Shown piece by piece: positions 36,014 to 44,343 of a DNA stretch of 64,000 nt; within the stretch, counting starts at the first letter, position 1, and each line of letters starts with the position of its first letter. The notes beneath the pieces are model-generated. The model saw only the letters and a program-made list of their open reading frames with translations. It was not told the origin of the DNA and searched no databases. The translations under genes were made by a program, and so were the position numbers. The DNA lies in contig NZ_JACIFH010000001.1 of the NCBI RefSeq assembly GCF_014197265.1, forward strand, positions 2,356,001 through 2,420,000. The letters are read 5' to 3'. Source of the stretch: Microbacterium invictum. Its GTDB lineage: Bacteria; Actinomycetota; Actinomycetes; Actinomycetales; Microbacteriaceae.

Positions 36014-38073
36014 AGCTGCAGCGGATCACGCTTCGAAACTTCCGCCAGTTCGCCGATGAACAGTCGTTCGATCTCGACTCCAGTTCACTCAAACCGGTAT
36101 CGCTGATCTTTGGGGCCAATGGTTCGGGAAAGACCACCTTTCTCAACGCGTTTAGTTGGGCGCTGTACGGAACGTTGTCCGATGACGTCGAGCAGCACCA
36201 CCGTCTCATCAACGACGATGCGTGGCGAGAAGCGTCGATGGGCGACACCGTCGAGGTGTCCGTGGACCTAGTCTTCGATCACGAGGGCGAAACGTATCGG
36301 ATTCTCCGGTCCGCATCCGTGCGGAAAGAGTCCGACCAGCAGTCCGTGCGCGGCACATCGGTGAAGTTGGAAGGGTGGCGTACCGGCTCCTCCGGGGCCT
36401 CCGAGGTGCTTGGCTCTCCACAAGAGATGGTGTCATCGATCCTCCCCCAGGGGGTGAGTCGCTTCTTCTTCTTCAACGGTGAACGCATCGAGAACCTTGT
36501 GAAGAAGAGTGCGTACGCGGAGGTCCAGAAAGACATCAAGGTACTCCTGGGGCTCGAGCAGGTGGAGCGCGCGTTGACTCATCTTCCGAAAGTCGACCGG
36601 AAACTGACCGCCGAGCTCCGGAGATACGGCGGTGCACGCGCCTCCGAGATACAAGACGTCATCGACGCGAAGCAAGAAGAGGAGACTCAGCTCGCGGAGG
36701 AGGCCACTCTCACCGCCCGCAATATCGTCGCGTTGAAGGAGGAGCGCGACGAGGTGGCAGGCCTCCTTCGCAAGCACGCCGACTCGGCGCCGATCCAGAC
36801 CGCCCTGGACACGGTGAATCGGGAGCTCGAAGAGGCGCGGCAGTCGCTGGAGGCGGCCGAGGCCGCTCGTTCAGCTCTTGTTGCCACAAGAGGTTTTCAA
36901 GCGTTCACGAAGGCGCTTGGCGACTCGACCGAGTCAATGGCTGAGGGCCTGTACGAAAAGGGTGCACTGCCCGCGCCGCTCAAGCGGGAGTTTGTCGACA
37001 AGCTGCTCGCAGACGGCGTGTGCATCTGCGGTGCGCACTTGACGGCCGACTCGGAGGGGTCCGCACACGTCCGTGAGTGGCGCCATCGCGCGGGCCTGCA
37101 GGTTGTAGAGACCTCCTGGCAGCAGCTCTCCGGCCAGTTGCGCCCCCTCGCATCGTCCCGCACCGAGTTGCGAGAGTCGCTCACGGAGCTGTTCGGCCGA
37201 GTTGGCAGCGAGAAGGACCGTCTCGTCCGGCTCCAAGAGCAGCAGGGGGAGCTCACAGGTCAGCTCAAGGACAGCCCAGCCGAAGATGTTCAAGCGCTGC
37301 AGACCAAGTCCATGGATTTGGAAAGCCGCATCGCAAACAAGCAGCAGAGGCTCGGCCAGATCACCGTCCAACGGCAGAACCTCGACCGGGAGATCGAGCA
37401 GAAGACCCGCGACCGTTCCAAAGCAGCCGTGGAAGACGAACTCGCAGAAAAGGCCCGTAGCCGCTCCGACCTCGTACAGTCCGTGACCCGAGCATTGAAG
37501 GAGATCCTCAGTATCCGCGAAGACGACATGCGTCGCCGCTTGGACGCGGAACTGAAGGCAATCTTCGCGAAGATCACGCACCAGAATCACCAACCGATCC
37601 TGGACGAGGGCTTCGAGCTGCGGCTGGAGAAGGAGATCGACGGGGTCATGCTGCCTGTGCCCAAGTCGACCGGCGAAAATCAGATTCTCAGCCTGAGCTT
37701 CGTGACCGCCGTCTCACAGATCGCGCGGCAGATCCGCACCGAGGCGCGCGCGGAAGGTGCTTCGCGGGAGGGCGCTGGCGAATACCCCATCGTCATGGAC
37801 GCGGCGTTCGGCTCACTCGATGAGGACTACCAAGAGTCCGTCGCACGCGCTCTCGCGGAGATGGCGCCGCAGCTCGTCGTCCTCGTCAGCAAGAGCCAGG
37901 GCCTCGGAAAGGTCGTCGAACAGTTGATGCCGCACGTGAGTCACGTCGGAATCATCGAGACGCACACGACCAGCGACGGCGACGTCGCTGACGACGTCGA
38001 GCTGAGGGGAAATTCGTATCCATATATCGTCAAGTCCTCCCGTGACCGCTCCGAACTGAAGGAGATCCAGTGA
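36010..38073 (+). CDS. DndD-like SMC-type ATPase (second copy in the locus)
   Basis: A 687-residue RecN/Rad50-like ATPase. Walker A is FGANGSGKTTFLNAF near residues 34-48. The DndD-type motif FFFFNGERIENL lies near residue 151. Two long coiled-coil arms flank a zinc-hook-like GVCICGAHL near 336-344. The C-terminal lobe has LSLSFVTAVSQIARQI and VMDAAFGSLDEDYQE as Walker B/D-loop. It differs from the true DndD encoded at 44340-46310 by the hook and by its gene partners. GTG start overlaps the small upstream gene, and its stop overlaps the next. It probably acts with the PLD-helicase as an ATP-driven sensor or loader. Confidence 0.85.
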   Translation: MKLQRITLRNFRQFADEQSFDLDSSSLKPVSLIFGANGSGKTTFLNAFSWALYGTLSDDVEQHHRLINDDAWREASMGDTVEVSVDLVFDHEGETYRILRSASVRKESDQQSVRGTSVKLEGWRTGSSGASEVLGSPQEMVSSILPQGVSRFFFFNGERIENLVKKSAYAEVQKDIKVLLGLEQVERALTHLPKVDRKLTAELRRYGGARASEIQDVIDAKQEEETQLAEEATLTARNIVALKEERDEVAGLLRKHADSAPIQTALDTVNRELEEARQSLEAAEAARSALVATRGFQAFTKALGDSTESMAEGLYEKGALPAPLKREFVDKLLADGVCICGAHLTADSEGSAHVREWRHRAGLQVVETSWQQLSGQLRPLASSRTELRESLTELFGRVGSEKDRLVRLQEQQGELTGQLKDSPAEDVQALQTKSMDLESRIANKQQRLGQITVQRQNLDREIEQKTRDRSKAAVEDELAEKARSRSDLVQSVTRALKEILSIREDDMRRRLDAELKAIFAKITHQNHQPILDEGFELRLEKEIDGVMLPVPKSTGENQILSLSFVTAVSQIARQIRTEARAEGASREGAGEYPIVMDAAFGSLDEDYQESVARALAEMAPQLVVLVSKSQGLGKVVEQLMPHVSHVGIIETHTTSDGDVADDVELRGNSYPYIVKSSRDRSELKEIQ

Positions 38074-38534
38074 CCGCGTCCGCCGATGTTCGCATGCGCC
38101 GGCCCGCCGAACATGAAGCGCTGATGAAGGAACTGCAAGACGAAGGAGCCTTCCCGACCTTCAGGGACGTGCTGCTCCTCGCCGGAGCAGTGGGATTCCG
38201 CCAGGGCCGCCGCTCCCCCTTCACAGCGACCGCCGGGGATCCCATCCGATTCGAGACGCTGAGTGCGCGCACCTTCAGCGACACGCTCATCAACATGATT
38301 GCGGTGAACACGGTCGATGATCCGGAGGTCATGGACGATACCCGTCTGGAAGAACGAGTCCGGATCTTCGAGGAGTATGCGAACGGGGGCCTGGAGTACA
38401 TCCAGGAGCAGAGGAATGTTCGCCATCAGCCGGCCGCGCTCGTCGTGATGGACCTTGTTGTCGAAGCCCTCGATGATGAGAAGGGTGCAGCCGCCGTCTC
38501 GGTGGACGAACTGCTCGACGGTTTGAAGTGGTGA
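38070..38534 (+). CDS. Dnd-system-associated protein (type 4-like)
   Basis: A 154-residue protein starting MTASADVRMRRPAEHEALMK. It contains FPTFRDVLLLAGAVGFRQGRR, then SDTLINMIAVNTVDDPEVMD and EEYANGGLEYIQEQ. This layout corresponds to the small proteins annotated as dnd system-associated protein 4, which occur beside the PLD-helicase and DndD-like genes. Function unknown. GTG at 38070 overlaps the ATPase stop by 4 bp, and it is last in the plus-strand operon before a long terminator-like stem. Confidence 0.65.
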   Translation: MTASADVRMRRPAEHEALMKELQDEGAFPTFRDVLLLAGAVGFRQGRRSPFTATAGDPIRFETLSARTFSDTLINMIAVNTVDDPEVMDDTRLEERVRIFEEYANGGLEYIQEQRNVRHQPAALVVMDLVVEALDDEKGAAAVSVDELLDGLKW

Positions 38535-38592
38535 GGGCCTGACGGCCGCCGGACTGTCCGAATCGCTTATCGGCGTCGCGCCGGCACCAGAT

Positions 38593-38631
38593 GAGCGAGA
38601 GGCCGTGGGATTGATCGACCGCCTCTCGCTC
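38593..38631. terminator. inverted repeat between convergent operons
   Basis: Perfect 11-bp arms GAGCGAGAGGC (38593-38603) and GCCTCTCGCTC (38621-38631) with a 17-nt loop lie in the 105-bp gap between the ends of two converging operons. It could stop transcription from both sides. No long T-run follows on either strand, so Rho may be needed. Confidence 0.6.
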
Positions 38632-38639
38632 GGTATCTC

Positions 38640-40382
38640 TCAAATGTCCTCGACTCGGAGGATCTCCTTCATATACGCGCTGAGGTGCTGTCCCCAGTAG
38701 GAGCGCAGGTCCTCGAACTGCTCCGGGTTGTGCTGCATGTTTTCCGCCTTCGCGTAGGCAAGGAACATCGCCTCCAGGGCGTCCGCGGAACGCAATATCA
38801 GGGCATGCAGGTCAGCGGGGTCCTGCTCGTCCACCGGCTTGAGAGCCGACGCGCGCAGCGGTCCGTAGACGGCCGTCAGGAACGGGTGCCGGTGGTTGAG
38901 CCGTACGACCGCCTTGCCATTGAGGTGCTCAATTTCGAGCATCTCCTTGCCCGGCCAGGACGTGTCCACGATGGTCAGCGGGTGGGACATAATCTGATCC
39001 CGGACGCGCTGTGCCGTAGTGCCGTCGACTTCCTCGTCGAGACCGAGATCTTCGATGATCTCGTTGACCTTGCCTTGTTCTTCTTCGGCGGTCATTCCTG
39101 CACCGGCGTTGCCGCGTGGCATCGTCTTCTCTGCCGTCTCCACTGCGCCCTGCACCAAGGGGGAACCGCCGACAGGCTCGGCCTTCTCTTCTGCCTCCTC
39201 GACTGCACTCCAGTGGTCGCGGATGCGATTGCGGGCGACCTTGACGGGTCGCTCGAGCCAGAGACGCAGCTTGTCGCGCAGCTTGTCCATCGGCTCGGCG
39301 CCGCGCTTGACGTGACGAACCTGGAAGAACTCGTCGAGCTCCGCGGGGAACGACACCTCGATGCCGATGTAACGGTCACCGCGGGTGACACCGCCCTGCA
39401 ACATACGGGGGACGATGTCGTAGTAGATCTCGCGCCCGTTGCGCAGGAAGCTGATGCGGCCTTCGTTCTCGGTGTTGATCTGGAATTCGCGGATGTCCCG
39501 TCCGTTGAAGTCCTTTGCGCCACCGGCTCCACGGTGGTGGCGGAAGATCTCGGGTGCGACGGTGACAACGACGTGTACTTTCTCGCCGTTGATGTCGATG
39601 TCGGTCTCCTGGATGACAGTCCCCTTCAAGCGGTCAGGTTCCAGACCGCTCAACCCGTACTGCTCCTCGATGCGCGGGTCGTCGAGGAGGAAGGTCGGGT
39701 CGTGAAGCACCGCCGTCTTGCCGTCGAGGACGATCTGCAGGCCGTTGTCGATGAACTTCCGATATGCGCGGGCGAGGAACTTCCGCAGCTCCGCGATTCT
39801 CGCGTCGATAGAGCGGCCGTAGTTGCCACCGTTGGCGAGCCGGTCGATCTTCTGCCACAGCACGAGCGTGCCGCTGACGAACGGCTCGCCTTTTGCGTCC
39901 ACCATCAGCTCCGCGTACTCCGCAGGCCACCCGCCTACCTCCTCGGCCTGGATAAGCTCCTGCTCCCCGCTGGAGATGAGATCCAGGTCGATGTACGAGC
40001 GGTAGAACTTCTCCTGACCAAACGGCCTGGTGATGACCTCGATGCGCTTGCCGACGCTGAGTGCCGCGAGCTTCAGTCCGACGCCGAACCGTCCCAAACC
40101 TCCACGCTGGCCATAGCGAGTTGAGTACCCCATCTTAAGGACCTGGGCGAGGGTTTCCAGCTCAATGCCGCGGCCGTTGTCGGCGAACGCGATGTCGGTG
40201 ATCTGGCTCTTGTTGGCCGCGTAGCGGGGCTCGATACGGATGATGGTGGCGCTTGCCTCGATGGAGTTGTCGACGGGCTCACCGACGGCGGCGGTGAGGT
40301 CGAAGCCTGCATCACGCATGCTTTCAAGGGCCTTGTCGACCTCGATGATGTTCGAGGTGTAAGGGGTGGGGATGGCGGTCAT
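38640..40382 (-). CDS. GHKL ATPase (MORC/MutL/Hsp90-like) of the Dnd-associated module
   Basis: A 580-residue protein with an N-terminal GHKL ATP-binding domain. The N box EPVDNSIEA (E35, N39), the G1 box ADNGRGIELETL near residue 68, and GGLGRFGVGLKLAALSVG near 94-111 are all intact. An S5-like middle domain and a charged Glu-rich region (about 395-450) follow, then a C-terminal domain without known motifs. The closest type is the prokaryotic MORC-like ATPases linked to restriction-modification loci. ATG overlaps the stop of the GIY-YIG gene (ATGA). It is the last gene of the minus-strand set and faces the restriction-module operon. It may clamp DNA in an ATP-dependent way. Confidence 0.82.
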   Translation of the reverse strand: MTAIPTPYTSNIIEVDKALESMRDAGFDLTAAVGEPVDNSIEASATIIRIEPRYAANKSQITDIAFADNGRGIELETLAQVLKMGYSTRYGQRGGLGRFGVGLKLAALSVGKRIEVITRPFGQEKFYRSYIDLDLISSGEQELIQAEEVGGWPAEYAELMVDAKGEPFVSGTLVLWQKIDRLANGGNYGRSIDARIAELRKFLARAYRKFIDNGLQIVLDGKTAVLHDPTFLLDDPRIEEQYGLSGLEPDRLKGTVIQETDIDINGEKVHVVVTVAPEIFRHHRGAGGAKDFNGRDIREFQINTENEGRISFLRNGREIYYDIVPRMLQGGVTRGDRYIGIEVSFPAELDEFFQVRHVKRGAEPMDKLRDKLRLWLERPVKVARNRIRDHWSAVEEAEEKAEPVGGSPLVQGAVETAEKTMPRGNAGAGMTAEEEQGKVNEIIEDLGLDEEVDGTTAQRVRDQIMSHPLTIVDTSWPGKEMLEIEHLNGKAVVRLNHRHPFLTAVYGPLRASALKPVDEQDPADLHALILRSADALEAMFLAYAKAENMQHNPEQFEDLRSYWGQHLSAYMKEILRVEDI

Positions 40383-40750
40383 TGGTTCATTCCTTGGGTG
40401 AGTCGGTTGTCGAGGATCGCGGTGACGGTGCTGCGGCAGAACGGGCAGGCCGGGTCACTACGGCTGGCGCGGGGCGGATGCTCGACGTTCGAGGTGCTGT
40501 CGCCGAGAGCGTGGAAGAGACTGCACTCCATGGCGAAGGCGTCCTGGGCAGTGCGGGATACGTCGAATGTGAACCGTGTATCGGGCGCCCATGTCGCGGT
40601 GTGCTCGATGAGGCGGCGGCGCAGGCATGTGTCGCTGCGGCCGATGTAGATCGGCGCATCCGGGGCCCACAGCGTGTACGTGCCGATGGTGTGCTCAGGG
40701 ATCATGGCGCGCACGAGCCACGACGTGAGCAGGTAGCGGCGGCCCGGCAT
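40379..40750 (-). CDS. GIY-YIG domain protein
   Basis: A 123-residue protein with the GIY-YIG nuclease layout: GTYTLW (G23-Y25), IYIGRS (Y35-G37), CLRRRLIEH with the conserved Arg, Glu75 in AMECSLFHAL and Asn88 in STSNVEHPP. A C-terminal CPFC zinc-knuckle-like pair follows. All five canonical elements seem present, so nuclease activity is plausible. The ATG at 40748-40750 overlaps the upstream stop (ATGA), and its own stop overlaps the GHKL ATPase start. It is thus chained between a sigma-like protein and the ATPase. Confidence 0.7.
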   Translation of the reverse strand: MPGRRYLLTSWLVRAMIPEHTIGTYTLWAPDAPIYIGRSDTCLRRRLIEHTATWAPDTRFTFDVSRTAQDAFAMECSLFHALGDSTSNVEHPPRASRSDPACPFCRSTVTAILDNRLTQGMNQ

Positions 40751-41256
40751 CAGAACCCCACCTCGGCGCCGTAGGCGAGGCGGCCGACGCGGCGGGCGCG
40801 GGAGATCTGTTCCCGCATGCGCTTGACGGGGATGCCGGTGAGTGAGGCGAGGCTCATGGCGTCTTCGCCACGAGCAAGGAGGACGAGGATGGATCGTTCG
40901 TCCTCGGTGAGGGACGTTGTGGTCCGCAGCCACCAGAGAATGCCGAAGGATTCGACGGTGTCGGTGTCGCCCGTCAGGCGTTGTTGCGCGTATTCGACTT
41001 CCGCACGATGCGTCTCATGGAGGTCCTCATCGTCGAGCCGGTATACCTCACGTGCACGACGTTTCTTTAGGACCTTGCTGGCGTTGGCGCGGGCGTCACG
41101 CAACTGCCACTCCGGCAGTTTGGTATTGCTGGGATGTGCGACGAGCTGGTCGAGAGCCCGGTCAATCCGGTCGAGTTCGAAGACATCCCTTGCCGACGTT
41201 GCGTCGGCAGACTGCTGCAGAATCATCACAGCAGCCTCGGTTTCGAGGCTAATCAT
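40750..41256 (-). CDS. sigma-region-4-like DNA-binding protein
   Basis: A 168-residue protein starting MISLETEAAVMILQQSADAT. The N-terminal 100 residues are helical and charged without a recognised family. The C-terminal 55 residues (SLTEDERSILVLLARGEDAM and LTGIPVKRMREQISRARR) look like an ECF sigma factor region 4 helix-turn-helix, but no region 2 is visible, so it is probably not a sigma factor on its own. Start ATG 41254-41256 has AGGGAAAG upstream. It leads the three-gene chain with the GIY-YIG and GHKL genes and may regulate them or bind DNA for them. Confidence 0.65.
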   Translation of the reverse strand: MISLETEAAVMILQQSADATSARDVFELDRIDRALDQLVAHPSNTKLPEWQLRDARANASKVLKKRRAREVYRLDDEDLHETHRAEVEYAQQRLTGDTDTVESFGILWWLRTTTSLTEDERSILVLLARGEDAMSLASLTGIPVKRMREQISRARRVGRLAYGAEVGF

Positions 41257-41337
41257 TGTTCTTTCCCTACGTGTCTGACGGTGGTCGCCTGCGGCGTTCA
41301 CGGTCGGTAGTTCTGGCGAATGGCGTGTTGAGTTGTG

Positions 41338-41360
41338 CTGATCACCTCAACGGTGATCAG
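41338..41360. promoter_or_regulatory. inverted repeat upstream of the sigma-like gene
   Basis: CTGATCACC (41338-41346) and GGTGATCAG (41352-41360) form a perfect 9-bp inverted repeat with a 5-nt loop. It is centred about 90 bp before the sigma-like gene and about 95 bp after the HIT gene stop. It may be an operator or a terminator of the upstream dnd operon; the short loop allows both. Confidence 0.5.
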
Positions 41361-41442
41361 GTGCAGCGTGGGCCCGATTTCTCAAGCACACCCTGGCATG
41401 AGGTAAGGGGGTGTGGCGGACGTGTTTGTTGCAACAGTGCCG

Positions 41443-41832
41443 TCAACCGGCTGCGGACAAGTAGTTGCGGCGATTGGGGATGACGCCTCGAATCCCGCCG
41501 ACCGGGTCGCTGACGTCGCCAGCCCTACGCGGGATGAGGTGGCAGTGGGCGTGGCCGACGGTCTGGCCGGCGGCGGTGCCGGCGTTCCAGCCGACGTTGA
41601 ACGCCGTCCACCCCTCCGCGCCGAGCTCGTCGCGGAGCGCATGCAGTGCCTCCTGCGTGTCGAGCATCTCCTGCGGGCTGAGGTCGAACACATCCGCGCG
41701 GTGACGCACGGGAATGATGAGGTGGTGGCCTTCGGCCACGGGGTACGCGTCAGGGATCGCGTAGACGGAGCCGAACCGAACGGCCTCGTCGCTGTCGCGG
41801 AGGGTGCAGAAACGGCAGGTGTCGCGGCTCAT
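41443..41832 (-). CDS. HIT family protein
   Basis: A 129-residue histidine-triad protein with the catalytic motif VGHAHCHLIPRR (H94, H96, H98). An N-terminal CRFC zinc pair and a Gly-rich GWNAGTAAGQTVGH loop complete the HIT fold. Family members hydrolyse or transfer nucleotides such as adenylylated or dinucleoside polyphosphate substrates. The start overlaps the stop of the membrane protein gene (ATGA). A HIT protein inside a dnd operon is unusual and may hint at nucleotide signalling or clean-up of adenylated intermediates; that is inference. Confidence 0.9.
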   Translation of the reverse strand: MSRDTCRFCTLRDSDEAVRFGSVYAIPDAYPVAEGHHLIIPVRHRADVFDLSPQEMLDTQEALHALRDELGAEGWTAFNVGWNAGTAAGQTVGHAHCHLIPRRAGDVSDPVGGIRGVIPNRRNYLSAAG

Positions 41833-42491
41833 CAGGTCTCTCTCTTCTTGTCGTTATTGTTCGCCTTGGGGGCACTATGCGCGCCGAACTGTCCCGCCAA
41901 CACATCGAAGTTCTTGTTGATCTGCGTCTCGAACTCGGTCGGGAAGTAACTCAGGTCCGTCCGCGGCACCTCCTCCGGGTTCGCGAGAGCACCCTTCAGC
42001 AATGATTGGTGCACGCGCCACCGTCCGGATGCGGGCACCGCGCCGCGAGCAAGACCGGACTTTTCATCCAGGAGCTGCTTGATACGTTCGTTCGTCGCGA
42101 CCATCGCTTCGAACAACGCCCAGGAGACCTTGTCGTTCTTGATCTCTGGTACATGGTCGAGGGTGTGCCAAGCCAGCTCGTTGGCTACGGTGACGCGGCG
42201 ATTGATCTCGTCGCGGAGAACCTTCACCTCGTTCAGCAGCTCGCGGATTGGCGAGTAGAACTCGTTGAGGGCACGAACGTTCAACTCGCGAGCCGCAGCT
42301 TCGGTGGCTTCGTCGCGACGGAGCTTCCTTGAGATGTATGGCGCAAGGAGGGTTATGAGTCCACTGATTACTGCGGCGATGACCGCGGGGGCGAGGAGGA
42401 GCGCCCAGATAGCGCCGACGTCGAGGCCGACAGTCGACGATGATTCGGCGAGAGGCGTAGCCGCAGACGTAGCGAGCAGATTATCGAGCAC
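41832..42491 (-). CDS. membrane-anchored hypothetical protein
   Basis: A 219-residue protein with an N-terminal hydrophobic segment (about residues 27-50, AIWALLLAPAVIAAVISGLI) followed by a basic stop-transfer region and a long helical, probably coiled-coil, cytoplasmic domain (LNEFYSPIRELLNEVKVLRD onward). No family recognised. Its C-terminus is Lys/Asn-rich (KANNNDKKRET). It overlaps the HIT gene start and lies 9 bp after the dnd methyltransferase-like gene, so it belongs to the dnd minus-strand operon. Membrane anchoring is unusual for a phosphorothioation locus. Confidence 0.65.
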   Translation of the reverse strand: MLDNLLATSAATPLAESSSTVGLDVGAIWALLLAPAVIAAVISGLITLLAPYISRKLRRDEATEAAARELNVRALNEFYSPIRELLNEVKVLRDEINRRVTVANELAWHTLDHVPEIKNDKVSWALFEAMVATNERIKQLLDEKSGLARGAVPASGRWRVHQSLLKGALANPEEVPRTDLSYFPTEFETQINKNFDVLAGQFGAHSAPKANNNDKKRET

Positions 42492-42500
42492 GCGTTGAGG

Positions 42501-43958
42501 TTACCGCCTGCTCCCGACATCATTCGGAGCAGCACCTATGCGGTGCCCGGAGATCTTGAGACCCCGTGCCCGCAGCTGCTCCTCCCAGGCCCCGGCCGTT
42601 CGGATCGCCGAGGGGTTGTCATACAGACCGTGGCGGTCTTCGGCACGCGACAGCGCCGCGAACAGGGCGTGACGTGGGTAGTCCGGGGCCACGAACTCCT
42701 CCTTGCGGTGCAAGACGGGACGCGTCCGCGGATCGAGGAACCGCGCCCATCTCACGTCGAGGTCGCCGATGGCGACCGTGGACGAGGAGAGCAGTTGCGG
42801 GTGCGCGTAACGGTCGAAGTCGTCGTAGACGCGATACTCCACTTCCGCCCTCACGAACGACAGCCGGACAATGTTAACTCCGACGCTCGTTCCAGCAAGC
42901 AGCCTGGCGCAGCCGTCGAAGACCCGCAGCACCGGCGGCAGCTGGGCAAGCGCGGACGTGTGGACGTAAATGGACGTGCCGCTGAGTCTGCCGACCGGAG
43001 AGGCGAGCGCGTTCACGTAGCGGACGGCGGGGTCGCTGCACGCGAGCAGAAGTCGGTATGCCTCACCGTGGGCGACGTCTTCCGACCCGAACAGCTGTCT
43101 GGCGTCGAGACGGGTGGTGGGGTCGGAGCGGAGGTTCACGCCGCGGAACCTGCCAAGGGCGAGCATCACGAGCAGCTCGTTCCGACGGTGCATAATGACT
43201 TCTTCCCAGAAGCTGTCGTCGGTGACGGCACGGATGATCCGTGCCGCCCGGGCGACGCCGCCGACCGCGACACGGAGGTCCTCACGGTGCTCTTCGGTGA
43301 GCTCGTCCGAGCGTGGGGATCTGCCGTGCGAGGTCATGAAGTCCAGCAGCGGCTGTATGACGTCCCTGTGCGCGTCGAACTCGTGGTGCGGGTCGATGCG
43401 CACACGGGGCCGATAGACGGGGACCCGCGACCGCAGGAATGACAGCGCGTCCTCGTCGTCGCGGAAAACGTAGAACACGCCGGGTGCCGCAGCGTGTGGG
43501 CGGACGCCGAGGACGTCGGCGATCCAGCCCCCAAGCTCCGCGTGCGTGAACAGCTTTTGGAACGTACGCCGCGCCGTCAACAGGCCGTCGCCGTGCACAA
43601 CGCCGGCGGGCGCGCGGTCCTCACCGATGGTGCGGCCGGCGACAACTAGGGCCCGACTGCTCAGACCCCACGCTTCGGCGAGGGCGGTGCGCCGCTCGCG
43701 GGGGTCTTCGATGACGTTGACGACGTAGCCGAGGTTCACGATGTCCGCGGGAGCCTTCGCGACCTGCGGCCGGTGAACGGGGTCCCATCCGGTGGCCTGG
43801 TAGCCAAGGTGGTGCAGACGGTCAACGTCACCGCCACGGCCACACCCGTAGTCGAACACCGATGTGCCCTCGCTGATGATGCCGTCGGCGAGGGCGGTGG
43901 CGACCGGTCGAGAAAACGCTGTTCGGGTCATGGCCGTCCGATGCCGCTCAACGCGCAT
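42501..43958 (-). CDS. DNA phosphorothioation-associated putative methyltransferase
   Basis: A 485-residue protein. The N-terminal third is a class I SAM-binding domain with motif I VFDYGCGRGGDVDRLHHLG near residues 34-52 and GYVVNVIEDPRERRTAL near 75. The remaining two thirds have no known fold. It begins MRVERHRTAMTRTAFSRPV, and the layout matches the family found next to dnd genes and annotated as DNA phosphorothioation-associated putative methyltransferase. Whether it methylates DNA is not shown in that family. It lies 1 bp after dndE, in the same operon. Confidence 0.85.
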   Translation of the reverse strand: MRVERHRTAMTRTAFSRPVATALADGIISEGTSVFDYGCGRGGDVDRLHHLGYQATGWDPVHRPQVAKAPADIVNLGYVVNVIEDPRERRTALAEAWGLSSRALVVAGRTIGEDRAPAGVVHGDGLLTARRTFQKLFTHAELGGWIADVLGVRPHAAAPGVFYVFRDDEDALSFLRSRVPVYRPRVRIDPHHEFDAHRDVIQPLLDFMTSHGRSPRSDELTEEHREDLRVAVGGVARAARIIRAVTDDSFWEEVIMHRRNELLVMLALGRFRGVNLRSDPTTRLDARQLFGSEDVAHGEAYRLLLACSDPAVRYVNALASPVGRLSGTSIYVHTSALAQLPPVLRVFDGCARLLAGTSVGVNIVRLSFVRAEVEYRVYDDFDRYAHPQLLSSSTVAIGDLDVRWARFLDPRTRPVLHRKEEFVAPDYPRHALFAALSRAEDRHGLYDNPSAIRTAGAWEEQLRARGLKISGHRIGAAPNDVGSRR

Positions 43959-43959
43959 G

Positions 43960-44343
43960 TCAGTGGCCGGTGGAACTCATTCGAGCGAGCGACGCGATGT
44001 TGGTGAGCGTCGAGTCGCCGACCAGGTACCCGATTCCACGGTGCAGGTGGAGGCGGAACTGCTGCGCGAGGGTCTCGTCGTCGAGGTCGAACCCGTCCAC
44101 ATGGCACCGGTAGCGCAGGAGTGCCCAGTAGACGTCGCCGTGTTCGCCGGCGAAGGTCCGCCAGGACATCTCTACGTTACTGTCCAGGGTGAGCTTCACC
44201 GCGGGGGGCACGTTCGGTTCGGCAAGTGACCGGCACAGCGCCCATCGACATAGAACGTTCCAGTGCGCGATGCCGGTACGTCGCTTCAAGGTAATCAGCT
44301 GGTCGCGCGCTTGTTGGGTGACACGGATGTGCTCGAGCGTCAT
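43960..44343 (-). CDS. dndE: DNA sulfur modification protein DndE
   Basis: A 127-residue protein starting MTLEHIRVTQQARDQLITLK with TGIAHWNVLCRWALCRSL, typical of DndE, a small ribbon-helix-helix-like protein that binds nicked DNA in the phosphorothioation complex with DndC and DndD. The family pattern FAGEHGDVYWALLRYRC follows. Length is normal (about 110-130). The ATG overlaps the dndD stop (ATGA). Confidence 0.92.
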   Translation of the reverse strand: MTLEHIRVTQQARDQLITLKRRTGIAHWNVLCRWALCRSLAEPNVPPAVKLTLDSNVEMSWRTFAGEHGDVYWALLRYRCHVDGFDLDDETLAQQFRLHLHRGIGYLVGDSTLTNIASLARMSSTGH

